A stretch of DNA of 47,421 nucleotides from Lachnospiraceae bacterium (GTDB lineage Bacteria; Bacillota; Clostridia; Lachnospirales; Lachnospiraceae). The translations under genes were made by a program, and so were the position numbers. Positions within the stretch are counted from its first letter, which is position 1. Each line of letters starts with the position of its first letter. The notes under the pieces are model-generated. The model was not told where the DNA came from. It ran no database searches and worked only from the letters and a program-made list of their open reading frames with translations. The DNA is taken from the NCBI GenBank assembly GCA_028727605.1, contig JAQYOA010000216.1, forward strand, positions 1 to 47,421. The letters run 5' to 3'. This document shows positions 16,406 to 25,741 of this stretch, piece after piece.

Positions 16406-17623
16406 TTAATTTATCTGGTAGACATCCGCATACTGTACTCCAAAGCTAAGCGCCTCAGAATGGCTTCCGCAGAATACATCAATATGTCCGTAAGCCGTTC
16501 CCCGATCCTCCACCGTATAAACATGACCATTGATCATCAGTTTTGTTCCGAATGGAACGCCGCCCATTGCAATGGTTCTGCCGGGTGTCGGTGTCGTTCC
16601 GCTGGCTGTTGTACCGCCGGACCACTGACCGCAGCAGGTGGAACATGCACAGTAGCCTGTCAGTTTAAATCTTCCAAGATAAGTTCCGTTGGAAGAACTC
16701 TGATCTTTTTCACTGCTGTCCTCTTTTTCCGTATTGGAAGAAGAATTTTGGGAACCTGTGCTGCCGGAGGGTTTTTTTGAGCTGTTCTGGGCTGCTTTTG
16801 CCGCTTCTTTGGCTGCCTCCCTGGCCGCCTCCGCTGCTGCCTCTTCCTCCGCCTTCTTCTGGGCTGCAATTTCTTCTTCTTTTGCCTGGCGGATCAGATT
16901 GTTGATCTCCTCTTCCTGACTGCTAATTCTGGCAATCAGACTGCTCTCGCTGGATTTTGCCTGATCCAGTTCCTCACTGTAAGCCCGCAGCTCCTGATAT
17001 GCTGCCGCATAAAGTTCCTGAATCGCTTCCTGCTGATCATTGCTTTCCTGCTGAAGCTGTACAATCGCCTTCTGCTCTTCCAGTACCTGATTTTCCTTTT
17101 CCTTTACCATCTCAACAGTAGCCTGATATTCATCCATCAGATCCCTGTCATAATTTGAAATTTGCTGTATGTATTCTGCCCGGCTGATCAGATCTGACAG
17201 ACTTTTTGAAGAGAGAAGCATCTCCATATACCCGTTTCCGGCGGAGCTTTCGTAAATATACTGAATACGAAGCTTCATCGCGTCATACTGTTCTTCTTCT
17301 GTCTCTTTTGCCTGCTCCAGTTCTTCCTTGATCTGTACAAGCTCTTCCTGCTTTTCGTCATATTGAGACGCCAGATCTTCCAGTCTGTCTTTCAGATCGG
17401 TAAGCTGCCGATCCAGTTCCTGGAGATATTCCTCGGATTCTCCCTTTTTGGAGTTTAACTCATCAATCCTGCTCTGTATACTGTCAAGCTGAGACTGTGC
17501 GGCAGACTGTTCTGCCTGTGCATTTGAAATTTTCTCCTTCGTAGTGGCACCATAACACGGAAGCACAGAAGCTACTGTAAGTACCGCCGCCAAAACCAGG
17601 CTGAAGAATTTCCTGTTTTTCAT
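16406..17623 (-). CDS. Secreted coiled-coil protein with C-terminal 3D (cell-wall lytic) domain
   Basis: A 405-residue protein with a signal peptide (~1-28, ending CYGA). A PcsB/CwlO-like coiled coil (~30-270) is followed by an Ala/Glu- then Ser-rich linker (~250-315) and a C-terminal 3D/double-psi barrel domain (~320-405). The domain shows FKLTGYCACSTCCGQWSGG, then PFGTKLMING and VEDRGTAYGHIDVFCGSH. This fold is related to MltA/Rpf-type peptidoglycan-cleaving enzymes, and the coiled coil usually controls such hydrolases at the division site. The product is therefore probably an autolysin-like wall remodeller. ATG 17623 is chosen over GTG 17632 because GAGGTG lies 8 nt before it. A structured leader precedes the gene. 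Confidence 0.88.
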   Translation of the reverse strand: MKNRKFFSLVLAAVLTVASVLPCYGATTKEKISNAQAEQSAAQSQLDSIQSRIDELNSKKGESEEYLQELDRQLTDLKDRLEDLASQYDEKQEELVQIKEELEQAKETEEEQYDAMKLRIQYIYESSAGNGYMEMLLSSKSLSDLISRAEYIQQISNYDRDLMDEYQATVEMVKEKENQVLEEQKAIVQLQQESNDQQEAIQELYAAAYQELRAYSEELDQAKSSESSLIARISSQEEEINNLIRQAKEEEIAAQKKAEEEAAAEAAREAAKEAAKAAQNSSKKPSGSTGSQNSSSNTEKEDSSEKDQSSSNGTYLGRFKLTGYCACSTCCGQWSGGTTASGTTPTPGRTIAMGGVPFGTKLMINGHVYTVEDRGTAYGHIDVFCGSHSEALSFGVQYADVYQIN

Positions 17624-17733
17624 GTCGTACACCTCATACTGAATTTACAAGATACATGTGTTTCCCTCCGCTCTCCTCTTTAAAGAGTGCCCGGAGTCTC
17701 GTGAGCTTTTCATGACTCATCCAAGTTATTATA
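17624..17733 (-). promoter_or_regulatory. TATAAT box and structured leader of the 3D-domain gene
   Basis: A TATAAT lies on the minus strand at 17728-17733 with a weak -35 (TTTCAT-like). The roughly 100-nt leader contains nested inverted repeats: CTCCG/CGGAG (17666-17670 with 17692-17696) around CTCTTTAAAGAG (17676-17687). The hairpin is seen in sequence; regulation by it is inference. I cannot match it to a known riboswitch class. Confidence 0.4.
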
Positions 17734-17825
17734 TCACAGTGTTTGAGAAAATGAAAGCATTTTTTAATTTCTCTTAACAAACCTGTAATATTTTGTCGTA
17801 AAATCGTATCAAAGCGTCGATCTTA

Positions 17826-19256
17826 TCACTCTTTGCGCCATCCAACCGGATATTTATTCTTCAAAATTCCCTGCACCAGTTTTCCCCATCCAAGACCAAA
17901 GCCCTCTACGCAGACCAGCTTCCAGCCCTTCTCACTTTTTGTCTCTCCTTCGCGAACCGGAATGGTTTCTCCCCGAAGGAACTGCTCTGTACGCACATCA
18001 TCCGCCCTAAGATTCAGACAATCCTCAAAATCAGCTGCCGTAAGTGCTGATGCCAGTGGCTGAGACGGTTCCAGACGGTCTTTTTTCAGTTCGCCAAGGA
18101 GCAGACCATTTCTCAGGAAATGAAGCCCTCTTACCGTCTCCGGAAGCTCCGGTACCAGATAAACTCTGCCGCCCCCAAGTACCAGGCGGCCTTTTGGAAG
18201 ATTTTTGGAAATCTTTGACAAAAATTCATCCAGAATTCTCTGTTCCTGCTTTCCGATTCCCGATTCCCTTTGCAATGCCGCTTTTTTCCCGCCGCGGGCA
18301 GGCTTTTTCTTCCGTTTTTCGGTTTCGTCGCTTTCCCGGATTTCTTTCTCCTCTTTTTGCAGAAGGGCCATAAAATGCCCCTCTCCGTTCATCCTGTGCG
18401 GCCAGATCCGCACGCATTTTGAAAGCTCCGGATTTCCATCACCCCAGGCGGGATTTCCTGCGGAAAATCCTTCATACCCTTCCATTTCCCTCAAATGCAT
18501 TTCCGGAAATTCTCTCAGCAGCCAGGAAATGGTTCCCTCGTCCTCTTCCGGTGCAAAGGTACAGGTAGAATACATCATCCATCCGCCCGGACGGAGCATC
18601 CGCACAGCATTTGCCGTAATCTCTTTTTGCAGGTTCGCAAAATAGGCAGGGCGTTCCGGTGTCCAGGTCGCGATAACCGCCTCATCTTTTCGGAACATAC
18701 CCTCCCCGGAACAAGGTGCATCCACCAGCACTTTATCAAAAAATTCCGGAAAAGCCCCGGCTAACCTCGCCGGCGTTTCGTTTGTCACAAAAACGTTGCC
18801 GGCTCCGAACAGTTCCAGATTGTGCAGCAGAGCCTTTGCTCTGGCATTGCTGATATCGTTTGCCACCAGAAGACCTTCTCCTTTCAGGCGGGCCGCCAGT
18901 TCTGTCGCTTTTCCCCCCGGCGCCGCACAGAGGTCCAAAACACGGTCCCCCGGTTCCACAATCAATCTGGAGGCCGGTGTCATCGCACTCGGTTCCTGAA
19001 GATAAAAGACACCTGCGGCATACAAAGGCGACTGCGCCATTCGAATTCCCGTCGGCACAAAAAAACCGTTATCCACCCAGGGGATTCTCTCCATCTTCTG
19101 TCCTGCGAAACGCTCAAATTCCTCCGGTGCAGTTTTCAGTCGGTTCACCCGAAGCCCGGCTGTTCTTTGCTGTTCATAACTCTCAAGAAAGGCCTCATAC
19201 TCATCTCCCAGCATTTCCCTCATTCTCTTTTTAAACTCTTCCGGTAACCGAACCAT
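17826..19256 (-). CDS. RsmF-like 16S rRNA (cytosine-C5)-methyltransferase
   Basis: A 476-residue NOL1/NOP2/Sun-family SAM-dependent RNA m5C methyltransferase. The N-terminal segment (~1-100; RTAGLRVNRLK) leads into the Rossmann MTase core: SAM motif LDLCAAPGGKATELA at ~107-121, the motif IV cysteine DAPCSGEGMFRKD, and the catalytic cysteine in YSTCTFAPEEDEG. A Lys/Arg-rich linker (~315-330) and an RsmF-type C-terminal RNA-binding (PUA-like) region complete it, as in Firmicute homologues. It probably modifies 16S rRNA, but the exact position is not inferable. Start ATG 19256 has GAGGTG upstream. It stands alone, leftward. Confidence 0.92.
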   Translation of the reverse strand: MVRLPEEFKKRMREMLGDEYEAFLESYEQQRTAGLRVNRLKTAPEEFERFAGQKMERIPWVDNGFFVPTGIRMAQSPLYAAGVFYLQEPSAMTPASRLIVEPGDRVLDLCAAPGGKATELAARLKGEGLLVANDISNARAKALLHNLELFGAGNVFVTNETPARLAGAFPEFFDKVLVDAPCSGEGMFRKDEAVIATWTPERPAYFANLQKEITANAVRMLRPGGWMMYSTCTFAPEEDEGTISWLLREFPEMHLREMEGYEGFSAGNPAWGDGNPELSKCVRIWPHRMNGEGHFMALLQKEEKEIRESDETEKRKKKPARGGKKAALQRESGIGKQEQRILDEFLSKISKNLPKGRLVLGGGRVYLVPELPETVRGLHFLRNGLLLGELKKDRLEPSQPLASALTAADFEDCLNLRADDVRTEQFLRGETIPVREGETKSEKGWKLVCVEGFGLGWGKLVQGILKNKYPVGWRKE

Positions 19257-19307
19257 GATACTGCACCTCTTTTTTTCAGACTTTCCTCGATTATATCGGA
19301 CTTTCTG

Positions 19308-20429
19308 TCATAATGCAATATCAATGGACGCATCCTGTCCCCGCATCGTTATGCTTTTTATCTGATCTACATGAAGTACTTCCCCGATCACATCGACACC
19401 AAAGTAATTTTCCAGCCAGATACCGTCCCTGCATCCTCCGGCAGAACTTCCTTCTACGGTAAGACTGCGTCCGTCCTGATAGGTGATTTTTTCCATTTCC
19501 ATCCAGACAGCGCTCTTTGCCCGGTGGAGCGGATTGACCATTCCCTCCACACGAACGCCAAGGGGCGATACCTCCACACGTGTAATCCAATATTCGGTCT
19601 GCCCCGTTTTTGCCTTTTGGAACACGTATCTGCTTCGCACGTTGGAACGATAGGCGTATTTCCAATTCAGAGACCAGCTTCCCTGGTATACCATTTCCGG
19701 TTCGTTTTCAGCCAGATCCCTGACGTCTTCCCCGTAAGAACCAAGGTCATGATAAAGATACAGATCTTCAAAGGTAAGTGTAAGATAGCTTTTATTGATT
19801 TCGGGACAATCAGCCACGTACAGCATAAAAATCAGCCTCCCGTTTTCTGTATCGCTGGTAAAAATGCTTCCATGATTCGTTATACGGGCATCTTTTTCCG
19901 GATTTTTCCTGGAGACAAAAAGAGACATATCCCCCGGGAGAATATAATCCCGATTCGGATCAAAATCCTCCGGCAGTTCATAATCGGTCTCAAAACGAAT
20001 GTACGCTGCATTCTGATCTCCGATGGAGGAAACTGCCGTAATCGTGAGCGGCTGTGAAATTCCATACGAATCGCAGCTGTAGTCCGTTCCGTTACAGGTT
20101 GAAGATGCCTGGATTTCCACACTTCCGTCGGACCACTGTATGGTATCCGCATCCTCCAGTCCCATAAATTCCAGAAGTGCAAGATCCCAGTCATTCTCCT
20201 TTGCAGCGCTTACAACCATCGTCATAGCCATCGCAAGAACCGCCACCAGAAGACACCCCAAAAATTTTCTGCGGCGGCTTTTTCTGTACCGCGTCACCTT
20301 CTTTTGCGTGATCCGGGTCAGAACCATCGTTTCGATTCTCTTTTGCTGATCCTTATCCATACCTTCTTCCAACGGCAGAGTTTCATCGGAATAAATCTCC
20401 TGTATCATCTCATCCAATCTCATCTTCAC
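19308..20429 (-). CDS. DUF4179 membrane protein, probable anti-sigma factor
   Basis: A 373-residue protein with a short acidic cytoplasmic N terminus, a basic stretch (RYRKSRRRK at ~47-55), one membrane helix (~56-76) and a ~300-residue extracytoplasmic beta-rich domain of DUF4179 type. It overlaps the ECF sigma gene by 20 bp, the usual arrangement of sigma/anti-sigma pairs. It would hold the sigma factor inactive until an envelope signal arrives (inference). The start is GTG 20429: AAAGGAGG is 8 nt before it but 14 nt before the alternative ATG at 20423. Confidence 0.82.
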   Translation of the reverse strand: MKMRLDEMIQEIYSDETLPLEEGMDKDQQKRIETMVLTRITQKKVTRYRKSRRRKFLGCLLVAVLAMAMTMVVSAAKENDWDLALLEFMGLEDADTIQWSDGSVEIQASSTCNGTDYSCDSYGISQPLTITAVSSIGDQNAAYIRFETDYELPEDFDPNRDYILPGDMSLFVSRKNPEKDARITNHGSIFTSDTENGRLIFMLYVADCPEINKSYLTLTFEDLYLYHDLGSYGEDVRDLAENEPEMVYQGSWSLNWKYAYRSNVRSRYVFQKAKTGQTEYWITRVEVSPLGVRVEGMVNPLHRAKSAVWMEMEKITYQDGRSLTVEGSSAGGCRDGIWLENYFGVDVIGEVLHVDQIKSITMRGQDASIDIAL

Positions 20430-20982
20430 CGGAAATTCCTCCTTTCAGCAGTGCAGTGCGCAGCTTTTCCTTTCCACGGTATAGAATATTTTCAATCTTT
20501 TTCGGTGTCAGTTCCAGAATATCCGCAATTTGTTTCACGCGGAACCCGTAAAAATACCGGTACAGGAAGACACTTCGATCCGGTTCTCTCATGCTTTGGA
20601 GGCATGTATGAAGGATTTCTTCCGTTTTCTTCTTTTCATAGTCCTCTTCCACATTCTGACCCGAAGGAAGTTCCAGGTCCACCTCATCCAGAGAAAAAAA
20701 ATCCTGCCGTTTTAATTTTCTGCGCTTATCCCGCGCTGCATTTCTGGCGATCGCATACAGATAACTTTTCACCGAGTGTCTCTCATCCGGGACAAATCGC
20801 CTTCTGTTTTTCCAGAAATGAATGTAGGTATCTGCCACCGTTTCCTCAATATCATGTTCCGGACAATCATACAGGAAGTTCCGGCAAATGGTCAGAATCG
20901 CTCCGCCATACAGATCCATCAGTCTGTGGATGCCTTCTTCCGGATTCTGTTCCAGCAGCAATAGAAGTTCCTGATCCCCCAT
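20410..20982 (-). CDS. ECF-type RNA polymerase sigma factor
   Basis: A 190-residue sigma-70 family protein. Region 2 lies at ~20-90, with the DIEETVADTYIHFWKN segment and the SYLYAIARNAARDKRRK helix. A linker precedes region 4 (~130-180; VFLYRYFYGFRVKQIADILE helix-turn-helix and the KIENILYRGKEKLR recognition helix). There are no regions 1 or 3, so it is an ECF sigma. It overlaps the DUF4179 anti-sigma-like gene, so it probably answers an envelope signal. Start ATG 20982 has AAGGAG 8 nt upstream. The signal and regulon are unknown. Confidence 0.93.
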   Translation of the reverse strand: MGDQELLLLLEQNPEEGIHRLMDLYGGAILTICRNFLYDCPEHDIEETVADTYIHFWKNRRRFVPDERHSVKSYLYAIARNAARDKRRKLKRQDFFSLDEVDLELPSGQNVEEDYEKKKTEEILHTCLQSMREPDRSVFLYRYFYGFRVKQIADILELTPKKIENILYRGKEKLRTALLKGGISGEDEIG

Positions 20983-21083
20983 GTTCTATTCTCCTTGTGG
21001 TCTGTTTTATCGATTGTATTTCACCTTACTATACGAAAGAGATATCAAAAATCACTCAACCGGTTCAAATTTTGAAAGCAAAC

Positions 21084-21130
21084 AAAAAAATCCCCCGCAA
21101 GCACACCGTCTGCCGGTGTACTTGCGGGGA
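21084..21130 (-). terminator. Intrinsic terminator of the glgC-glgD-spoVG operon
   Basis: A GC-rich hairpin on the minus strand: CCCCGCAAG (21121-21129 read in reverse) pairs with CTTGCGGGG (21093-21101 in reverse), plus inner ACACCG/CGGTGT. A run of seven U follows (21084-21090). It lies 13 bp after the spoVG stop. Confidence 0.93.
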
Positions 21131-21142
21131 CCCTCCTCATTT

Positions 21143-21424
21143 CTATGCTTCTGCCGCAGCGTCTTCTTCCGCCATCGCTTCCTCAAATCTCTCAAGGATA
21201 ATTTTCTGGATTTTTTCTCTGGTACCCGAATTGATGGGATGCGCGATATCGCGGTACTCTCCGTCTGTCGCCTTACGGCTTGGCATCGCGATAAACAACC
21301 CCTTTTCTCCTTCGATGACTTTAATATCATGTACAACAAATTCCTCATCGATGGTAATGGATACAACTGCTTTCATCTTTCCTTCTTTTGCGACTTTCCG
21401 CACTCTAACATCTGTAATGTTCAT
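21143..21424 (-). CDS. spoVG: Septation/sporulation regulator SpoVG
   Basis: A 93-residue protein matching SpoVG along its length: [11 protein letters not shown] at the N terminus, then [20 protein letters not shown], and the conserved [20 protein letters not shown]-type core, with a C-terminal helix rich in Glu/Ala. SpoVG is a small RNA/DNA-binding regulator affecting asymmetric septation, capsule and virulence genes in Firmicutes. It starts 30 bp after glgD and precedes a strong terminator, so it is third gene of the glycogen operon. This arrangement could couple it to carbon storage. Confidence 0.96.
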   Translation of the reverse strand: MNITDVRVRKVAKEGKMKAVVSITIDEEFVVHDIKVIEGEKGLFIAMPSRKATDGEYRDIAHPINSGTREKIQKIILERFEEAMAEEDAAAEA

Positions 21425-21454
21425 ATCGCTTTTGCCCCTTTCACCTCATAAACT

Positions 21455-22573
21455 TTAGATGGCGTATCTTTCGTTCTTTTCCACAACAATCTTGATTCCA
21501 TCTTCACCGCAATGGTAAGAATTTGCGCGGATCGTGTCACGGCTCTCCACAATACAGTTCTCAATGTGTGTATTGTCTCCTAAGTACACATCATTCAGAA
21601 TGATCGAATTCTTGATGACACAGTTATTACCGACATACACTTTTTTGAACAGAACAGAATTCTCAACCTGACCATTGATAATACAGCCGCTCGCTACCAG
21701 TGAATTCTTCACGCAGCTTCCGGGATTGTATTTTGCCGGAGGAAGATCGTCAATCTTGGAATAAATTCCCGGATACTCTCCGAAGAAATAATTCCTCACT
21801 TCCGGTTTCAGGAAATCCATATTTGTGCGGTAGTAAGATTCTACCGTTGCAATGTTGCTCCAATAGGTATCAATTTTATATCCATAAATCCGTTTCAGAT
21901 TTTTATAACGGATCAGAATATCCTTTACAAAATCATGGCGGTCCTCCTGCGCACACCGCTCAATCATCTCAATCAGCTGACGGCGGCGAATCACATAAAT
22001 ACCGGTGGAAATCACATTGGAATTGGAGATCATCGGTTTCTCCTCAAATTCCTCGATTCTGCAGTCCTCGTTCATCTTCAGAACACCGAAACGGCTGGTA
22101 TCCTCTTCACGGGAATTCGTGCACACAACGGTTACGTCCGCACGTTTTGCAATGTGGTACTCCAGAACCTTATTAAAATCCAGTTTATAAATACCATCAC
22201 CGGATGCAATAACCACATACGGCTCATGGCTGTTCTTCAGCCAGGAAAGATTCTGATAAATCGCGTCTGCTGTTCCGCGATACCACCAGCTGTTATCTGC
22301 GGTAACTGTCGGAGAAAATACAAACAGTCCGCCGTGTTTTCTTCCGAAATCCCACCATTTGGAAGAACTTAAATGCTCATTCAATGATCTGGCATTGTAC
22401 TGAGTCAATACCGCTACTTTCTGAATATGAGAGTTGGCCATGCTGGACAGGGCAAAGTCAATGCTTCTGTAACTGCCGGCTACGGGCATCGCTGCAACGG
22501 CTCTTTTATTGGATAACTCTCTCATCTTATTGCTGTTATTACCGCCTGCAAGAATAATTCCGAGTGCTCTCAT
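21455..22573 (-). CDS. glgD: Glucose-1-phosphate adenylyltransferase subunit GlgD
   Basis: A 372-residue ADP-glucose pyrophosphorylase homologue with a nucleotidyltransferase domain (~1-250) and a C-terminal left-handed beta-helix (~280-360). The N-terminal substrate loop reads GGNNSNKMRELSNKRAVA instead of the catalytic GGQGSRLG...KPAV of GlgC. Key Arg/Lys residues for ATP binding are therefore changed. This is typical of GlgD, the regulatory or weakly catalytic subunit forming a heterotetramer with GlgC in Firmicutes. It starts 2 bp after glgC, suggesting translational coupling. Confidence 0.95.
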   Translation of the reverse strand: MRALGIILAGGNNSNKMRELSNKRAVAAMPVAGSYRSIDFALSSMANSHIQKVAVLTQYNARSLNEHLSSSKWWDFGRKHGGLFVFSPTVTADNSWWYRGTADAIYQNLSWLKNSHEPYVVIASGDGIYKLDFNKVLEYHIAKRADVTVVCTNSREEDTSRFGVLKMNEDCRIEEFEEKPMISNSNVISTGIYVIRRRQLIEMIERCAQEDRHDFVKDILIRYKNLKRIYGYKIDTYWSNIATVESYYRTNMDFLKPEVRNYFFGEYPGIYSKIDDLPPAKYNPGSCVKNSLVASGCIINGQVENSVLFKKVYVGNNCVIKNSIILNDVYLGDNTHIENCIVESRDTIRANSYHCGEDGIKIVVEKNERYAI

Positions 22574-22575
22574 AT

Positions 22576-23847
22576 TTATTCACCGTCCTTTTCTACAATT
22601 GCTCCGCCGCTTTGCAGAACCTGGTCCGGATAATCCTCCGGTGTTGTCTTTCCGGAAATGCAGACGTTCTTTCCGATCGTCACACCATCCGGTATTACAG
22701 CGTTCTCGCCAATTGTTACAAGGCCGAAACCGTAGATGTTGGGTTTCAATACATTCGGAACTTCCTCACCTACGCCCATAACAACATTTCTGCCAATCTC
22801 TACATTCTCAGCGATAATCGCCTTATTGATCTGAGTACCGCTTCCAATGCGGCTGTGGCGCATAATAATGGAATCCCGCACCACAACTCCTTTTTCAATT
22901 ACTACGTCCGCTCCGATCACGGAATTATGTATCTCACCGTAGATTTCCGCACCCTCACTGATAATGCTGCGGTCTACAACTGCTTCATTGGAAATATACT
23001 GCGGACGAATAATGTCACCTTTTGTGTAAATCTTCCAGAACTCCTCATACAGGTTGAATTCCGGGATAATATCGATCAATTCCATATTGGCTTCCCAATA
23101 GGATCCCAGCGTTCCGACATCTTTCCAGTAGCCATTGAATTCATAGGCGAACAATCTCTTTCCGTTATCTCTGCAGTACGGAAGAATATGTTTTCCGAAA
23201 TCACAGCTTGGCTGATCTTTGAGTGCCTCAAGGGATTCTTTCAGCGCTTTCCAGCTGAAGATGTAAATACCCATGGACGCCAGATTGCTTCTCGGATGCT
23301 CCGGTTTTTCCTCAAATTCAGTGATTCTTCCGGTGCCGTCTGTAATCATGATTCCAAAACGGCTGGCCTCCTCAATCGGAACCGGCATACATGCGATGGT
23401 GACATCTGCATTGTTCGCTTTGTGGTAATCCAACATTACCTCATAATCCATTTTATAAATATGATCTCCGGAGAGAATCAAAACGTAATCCGGATTGAAA
23501 GTCTCCATGTATGCCATATTCTGATAAATTGCATTTGCTGTACCGGTATACCATTCACTGTTTGTACTTTTTTCGTAGGGAGGAAGAACGGTTACTCCGC
23601 CAACATTTTTATCCAGATCCCACGGAATACCAATTCCGATATGGGTATTGAGTCGCAAGGGCTGATACTGTGTCAATACACCCACTGTATCAATTCCGGA
23701 ATTGATACAGTTGCTGAGCGGGAAATCGATGATTCGATATTTTCCGCCAAATGCCACTGCCGGTTTTGCCACTTTTTCAGTCAGCACACCAAGACGGCTG
23801 CCCTGTCCACCGGCCAGCAGCATTGCTATCATTTCTTTTTTAATCAT
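22576..23847 (-). CDS. glgC: Glucose-1-phosphate adenylyltransferase catalytic subunit GlgC
   Basis: A 423-residue enzyme making ADP-glucose from ATP and glucose-1-phosphate, the committed step of bacterial glycogen synthesis. The intact loop [19 protein letters not shown] lies at ~10-28, followed by [10 protein letters not shown], the [12 protein letters not shown] segment, the catalytic-type [10 protein letters not shown] and EKPE. A C-terminal beta-helix (~300-400) carries hexapeptide repeats. Start ATG 23847 has AGAGGTG upstream and a promoter at 23878-23906. Glycogen synthase and branching enzyme are not in the window. Confidence 0.97.
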   Translation of the reverse strand: MIKKEMIAMLLAGGQGSRLGVLTEKVAKPAVAFGGKYRIIDFPLSNCINSGIDTVGVLTQYQPLRLNTHIGIGIPWDLDKNVGGVTVLPPYEKSTNSEWYTGTANAIYQNMAYMETFNPDYVLILSGDHIYKMDYEVMLDYHKANNADVTIACMPVPIEEASRFGIMITDGTGRITEFEEKPEHPRSNLASMGIYIFSWKALKESLEALKDQPSCDFGKHILPYCRDNGKRLFAYEFNGYWKDVGTLGSYWEANMELIDIIPEFNLYEEFWKIYTKGDIIRPQYISNEAVVDRSIISEGAEIYGEIHNSVIGADVVIEKGVVVRDSIIMRHSRIGSGTQINKAIIAENVEIGRNVVMGVGEEVPNVLKPNIYGFGLVTIGENAVIPDGVTIGKNVCISGKTTPEDYPDQVLQSGGAIVEKDGE

Positions 23848-23877
23848 GCAATCACCTCTTGTCGTATATGATATTAA

Positions 23878-23906
23878 ATTATACCACACTTCAAACTGGT
23901 TGTGAA
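23878..23906 (-). promoter_or_regulatory. Promoter of glgC-glgD-spoVG
   Basis: On the minus strand, TTCACA (23901-23906), a 17-bp spacer and a perfect TATAAT (23878-23883), about 30 nt upstream of the glgC start. Confidence 0.8.
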
Positions 23907-24253
23907 CATTTTTTATAAATCTTCTCGATTTTTTTACGCCATTTTATGACATTTGCCCTAAGAAATCGTTTTTCCATTCCGTTCAAATGAATATTTTTTA
24001 CAATTTCCGACTGATTTCTCATGCATTTTTACTAGTTTTTTACCATATTCCGTCCTTTTTCGTCTCTATCATTAATCAAACTGCAAGGTTGCTTTTTCCA
24101 TGTATTATCATAATTATCCCATATTTTTTATTTGAACCACCGCGGCAATGTCAAAAACACGGAGATTTTTTTTTACTTTTTTGTCACTTTTGATGATGTT
24201 CCTCGTGATCCGGCAGCTTCCATACAGGAAAGCATGCAGTGAAATACTAAAGA

Positions 24254-24282
24254 TTTACTTTTTTTCAAAATACGTGTATACT
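24254..24282 (+). promoter_or_regulatory. Promoter of murC
   Basis: TTTACT (24254-24259), a 17-bp spacer and TATACT (24277-24282), about 60 bp upstream of the murC ATG. Confidence 0.7.
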
Positions 24283-24344
24283 TATAGACAGTTCCGGACA
24301 TTTTTTTGACCGCGGACGAATACGAATGCATTCAAGGAGAAATT

Positions 24345-25733
24345 ATGTATACCGTAGATTTCAATAAACCAATCCATATACACTTTATCGGCATCGGCGG
24401 CATCAGCATGAGCGGCCTTGCTGAAATTTTATTAAAGGAAGGTTTTATCATTTCCGGTTCCGATGCAAAGGAAAGTGCTCTGACCGATCATCTTGAAAAC
24501 CTCGGTGCTCATATTATTTACGGGCAAAAGGCATCCAATATCACTCCTGACATTGACCTTATTGTTTACACCGCCGCAATTCACCCGGACAATCCGGAAT
24601 TTCAGGAGGCAAAAAACCAGAAGATTCCCATGCTGACCCGTGCGGAACTGCTCGGTCAGATCATGTGCAATTACGAAACTCCCATTGCAGTATCCGGCAC
24701 ACACGGCAAGACCACTACAACCTCCATGGTTTCTCATATTTTAATGGCAGCCGACTGTGACCCGACGATCTCCGTTGGCGGAATTCTTCCTTCCATCGGC
24801 GGAAATATCCGTGTGGGAAATTCCGAGACTTTCCTCACAGAAGCCTGCGAATACACCAACAGTTTTCTCAGCTTCTTCCCGAAAATCAGTATCATTCTGA
24901 ACATGGATGCCGATCATCTGGACTTTTTCAAAGATATTGATGACATCCGTCACTCTTTCCGTGAATTTGCCCGCCTTCTTCCCGATGACGGTTTGCTGAT
25001 TATCAACGCGGATACCCCCAAATACGAATACGTCACGAAAGATCTCGCCTGCCGCGTGGCAACCTACGGACTGGCCAAAGACACTTCCGCAGACTACACC
25101 GCTGCCAACATTACTTACGATGAATTTGGTCATCCGTCTTTCGACTGCCTGTTCCACGGGCAAATAAAAGGACACTATTCTCTTCGCATTCCGGGTATTC
25201 ATAACGTTTCCAATGCCCTGGCAGCCATTGCGCTTGCCGATGAACTGCAGCTTCCGGATACCGCAATCACAGAGGGATTCGCTTCCTTTACCGGAACGGA
25301 CCGCCGCTTCCAGTACAAAGGAACCATCGGCGGTGTGCAGATCATCGATGATTACGCACATCATCCAACAGAAATTCGTGCCACTTTGACTGCTGCGCAG
25401 AATTATCCCCATCAAAAACTCTGGTGTGTATTCCAGCCGCATACTTATACCCGTACCCAGGCACTGCTGGACGAATTCGCGGAGGCTCTCACTCTGGCGG
25501 ATCACGTCGTGCTGGCAGAAATCTACGCCGCCAGAGAGCAGAATACCATCGGAATTTCCTCCAGAGACCTTCAGGAAAAAATCCAGGCACTTGGCACCTG
25601 CTGTGAATATTTCCCGGATTTTGATGAAATTGAAACATATCTTCTGGAAAACGTTTCTTCCGGTGATCTCCTGATTACCATGGGTGCCGGTGATATTGTA
25701 AATGTCGGAGAACATCTCCTTGGAAATGAATAA
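24345..25733 (+). CDS. murC: UDP-N-acetylmuramate--L-alanine ligase MurC
   Basis: A 462-residue cytoplasmic Mur ligase adding L-Ala to UDP-MurNAc in peptidoglycan precursor synthesis. The N-terminal Rossmann domain has HFIGIGGISMSGLAE at ~10-24. The central ATPase domain has the P-loop SGTHGKTTTTSM at ~117-128 and the metal-site segment ILNMDADHLDFF. The C-terminal domain has DDYAHHPTEI, FQPHTYTRT and a terminal MGAGDI. Length is normal. Start ATG 24345 has AAGGAG upstream; an in-frame TTG at 24306 is not needed. It is monocistronic, ending at a strong terminator. Confidence 0.97.
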   Translation: MYTVDFNKPIHIHFIGIGGISMSGLAEILLKEGFIISGSDAKESALTDHLENLGAHIIYGQKASNITPDIDLIVYTAAIHPDNPEFQEAKNQKIPMLTRAELLGQIMCNYETPIAVSGTHGKTTTTSMVSHILMAADCDPTISVGGILPSIGGNIRVGNSETFLTEACEYTNSFLSFFPKISIILNMDADHLDFFKDIDDIRHSFREFARLLPDDGLLIINADTPKYEYVTKDLACRVATYGLAKDTSADYTAANITYDEFGHPSFDCLFHGQIKGHYSLRIPGIHNVSNALAAIALADELQLPDTAITEGFASFTGTDRRFQYKGTIGGVQIIDDYAHHPTEIRATLTAAQNYPHQKLWCVFQPHTYTRTQALLDEFAEALTLADHVVLAEIYAAREQNTIGISSRDLQEKIQALGTCCEYFPDFDEIETYLLENVSSGDLLITMGAGDIVNVGEHLLGNE

Positions 25734-25741
25734 TCTGCTGT

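Larger units (their letters stand above)
23848..24344. other. AT-rich intergenic region between glgC and murC
   Basis: About 500 bp between divergent genes. It holds the glgC promoter at one end and the murC promoter at the other. In between I see only AT-rich DNA with T-runs, and no convincing gene, RNA or repeat. Short open frames there encode low-complexity Phe/Ile-rich peptides without ribosome binding sites. Confidence 0.6.

Noticed and set aside
17792-17803. Spo0A-like TTTGTCGTAAAA upstream of the 3D-domain gene
   Set aside because: The invariant core TGNCGAA is broken (CGTA), so it was not kept as a site.
21028-21059. ECF-type autoregulated promoter (TTGAGT...CGTATAG) upstream of the sigma gene
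   Set aside because: Spacing is 18-20 bp and the -35 lacks the AAC core usual for ECF promoters; not convincing.
22564-23871. Long plus-strand open frame opposite glgC
   Set aside because: It is the antisense of a highly conserved gene, has no ribosome binding site and encodes no recognisable protein. The same holds for long frames opposite murC (24741-25715), GH3 (36766-38184), GH38 (42804-44849) and the MMPL gene (3893-4846).
23900-23914. 15-mer TTGTGAACATTTTTT shared with 45923-45937, as a common operator (Rex-like)
   Set aside because: In 47 kb one or two shared AT-rich 15-mers are expected by chance, and neither copy forms the full TTGTGAA-N4-TTCACAA palindrome.
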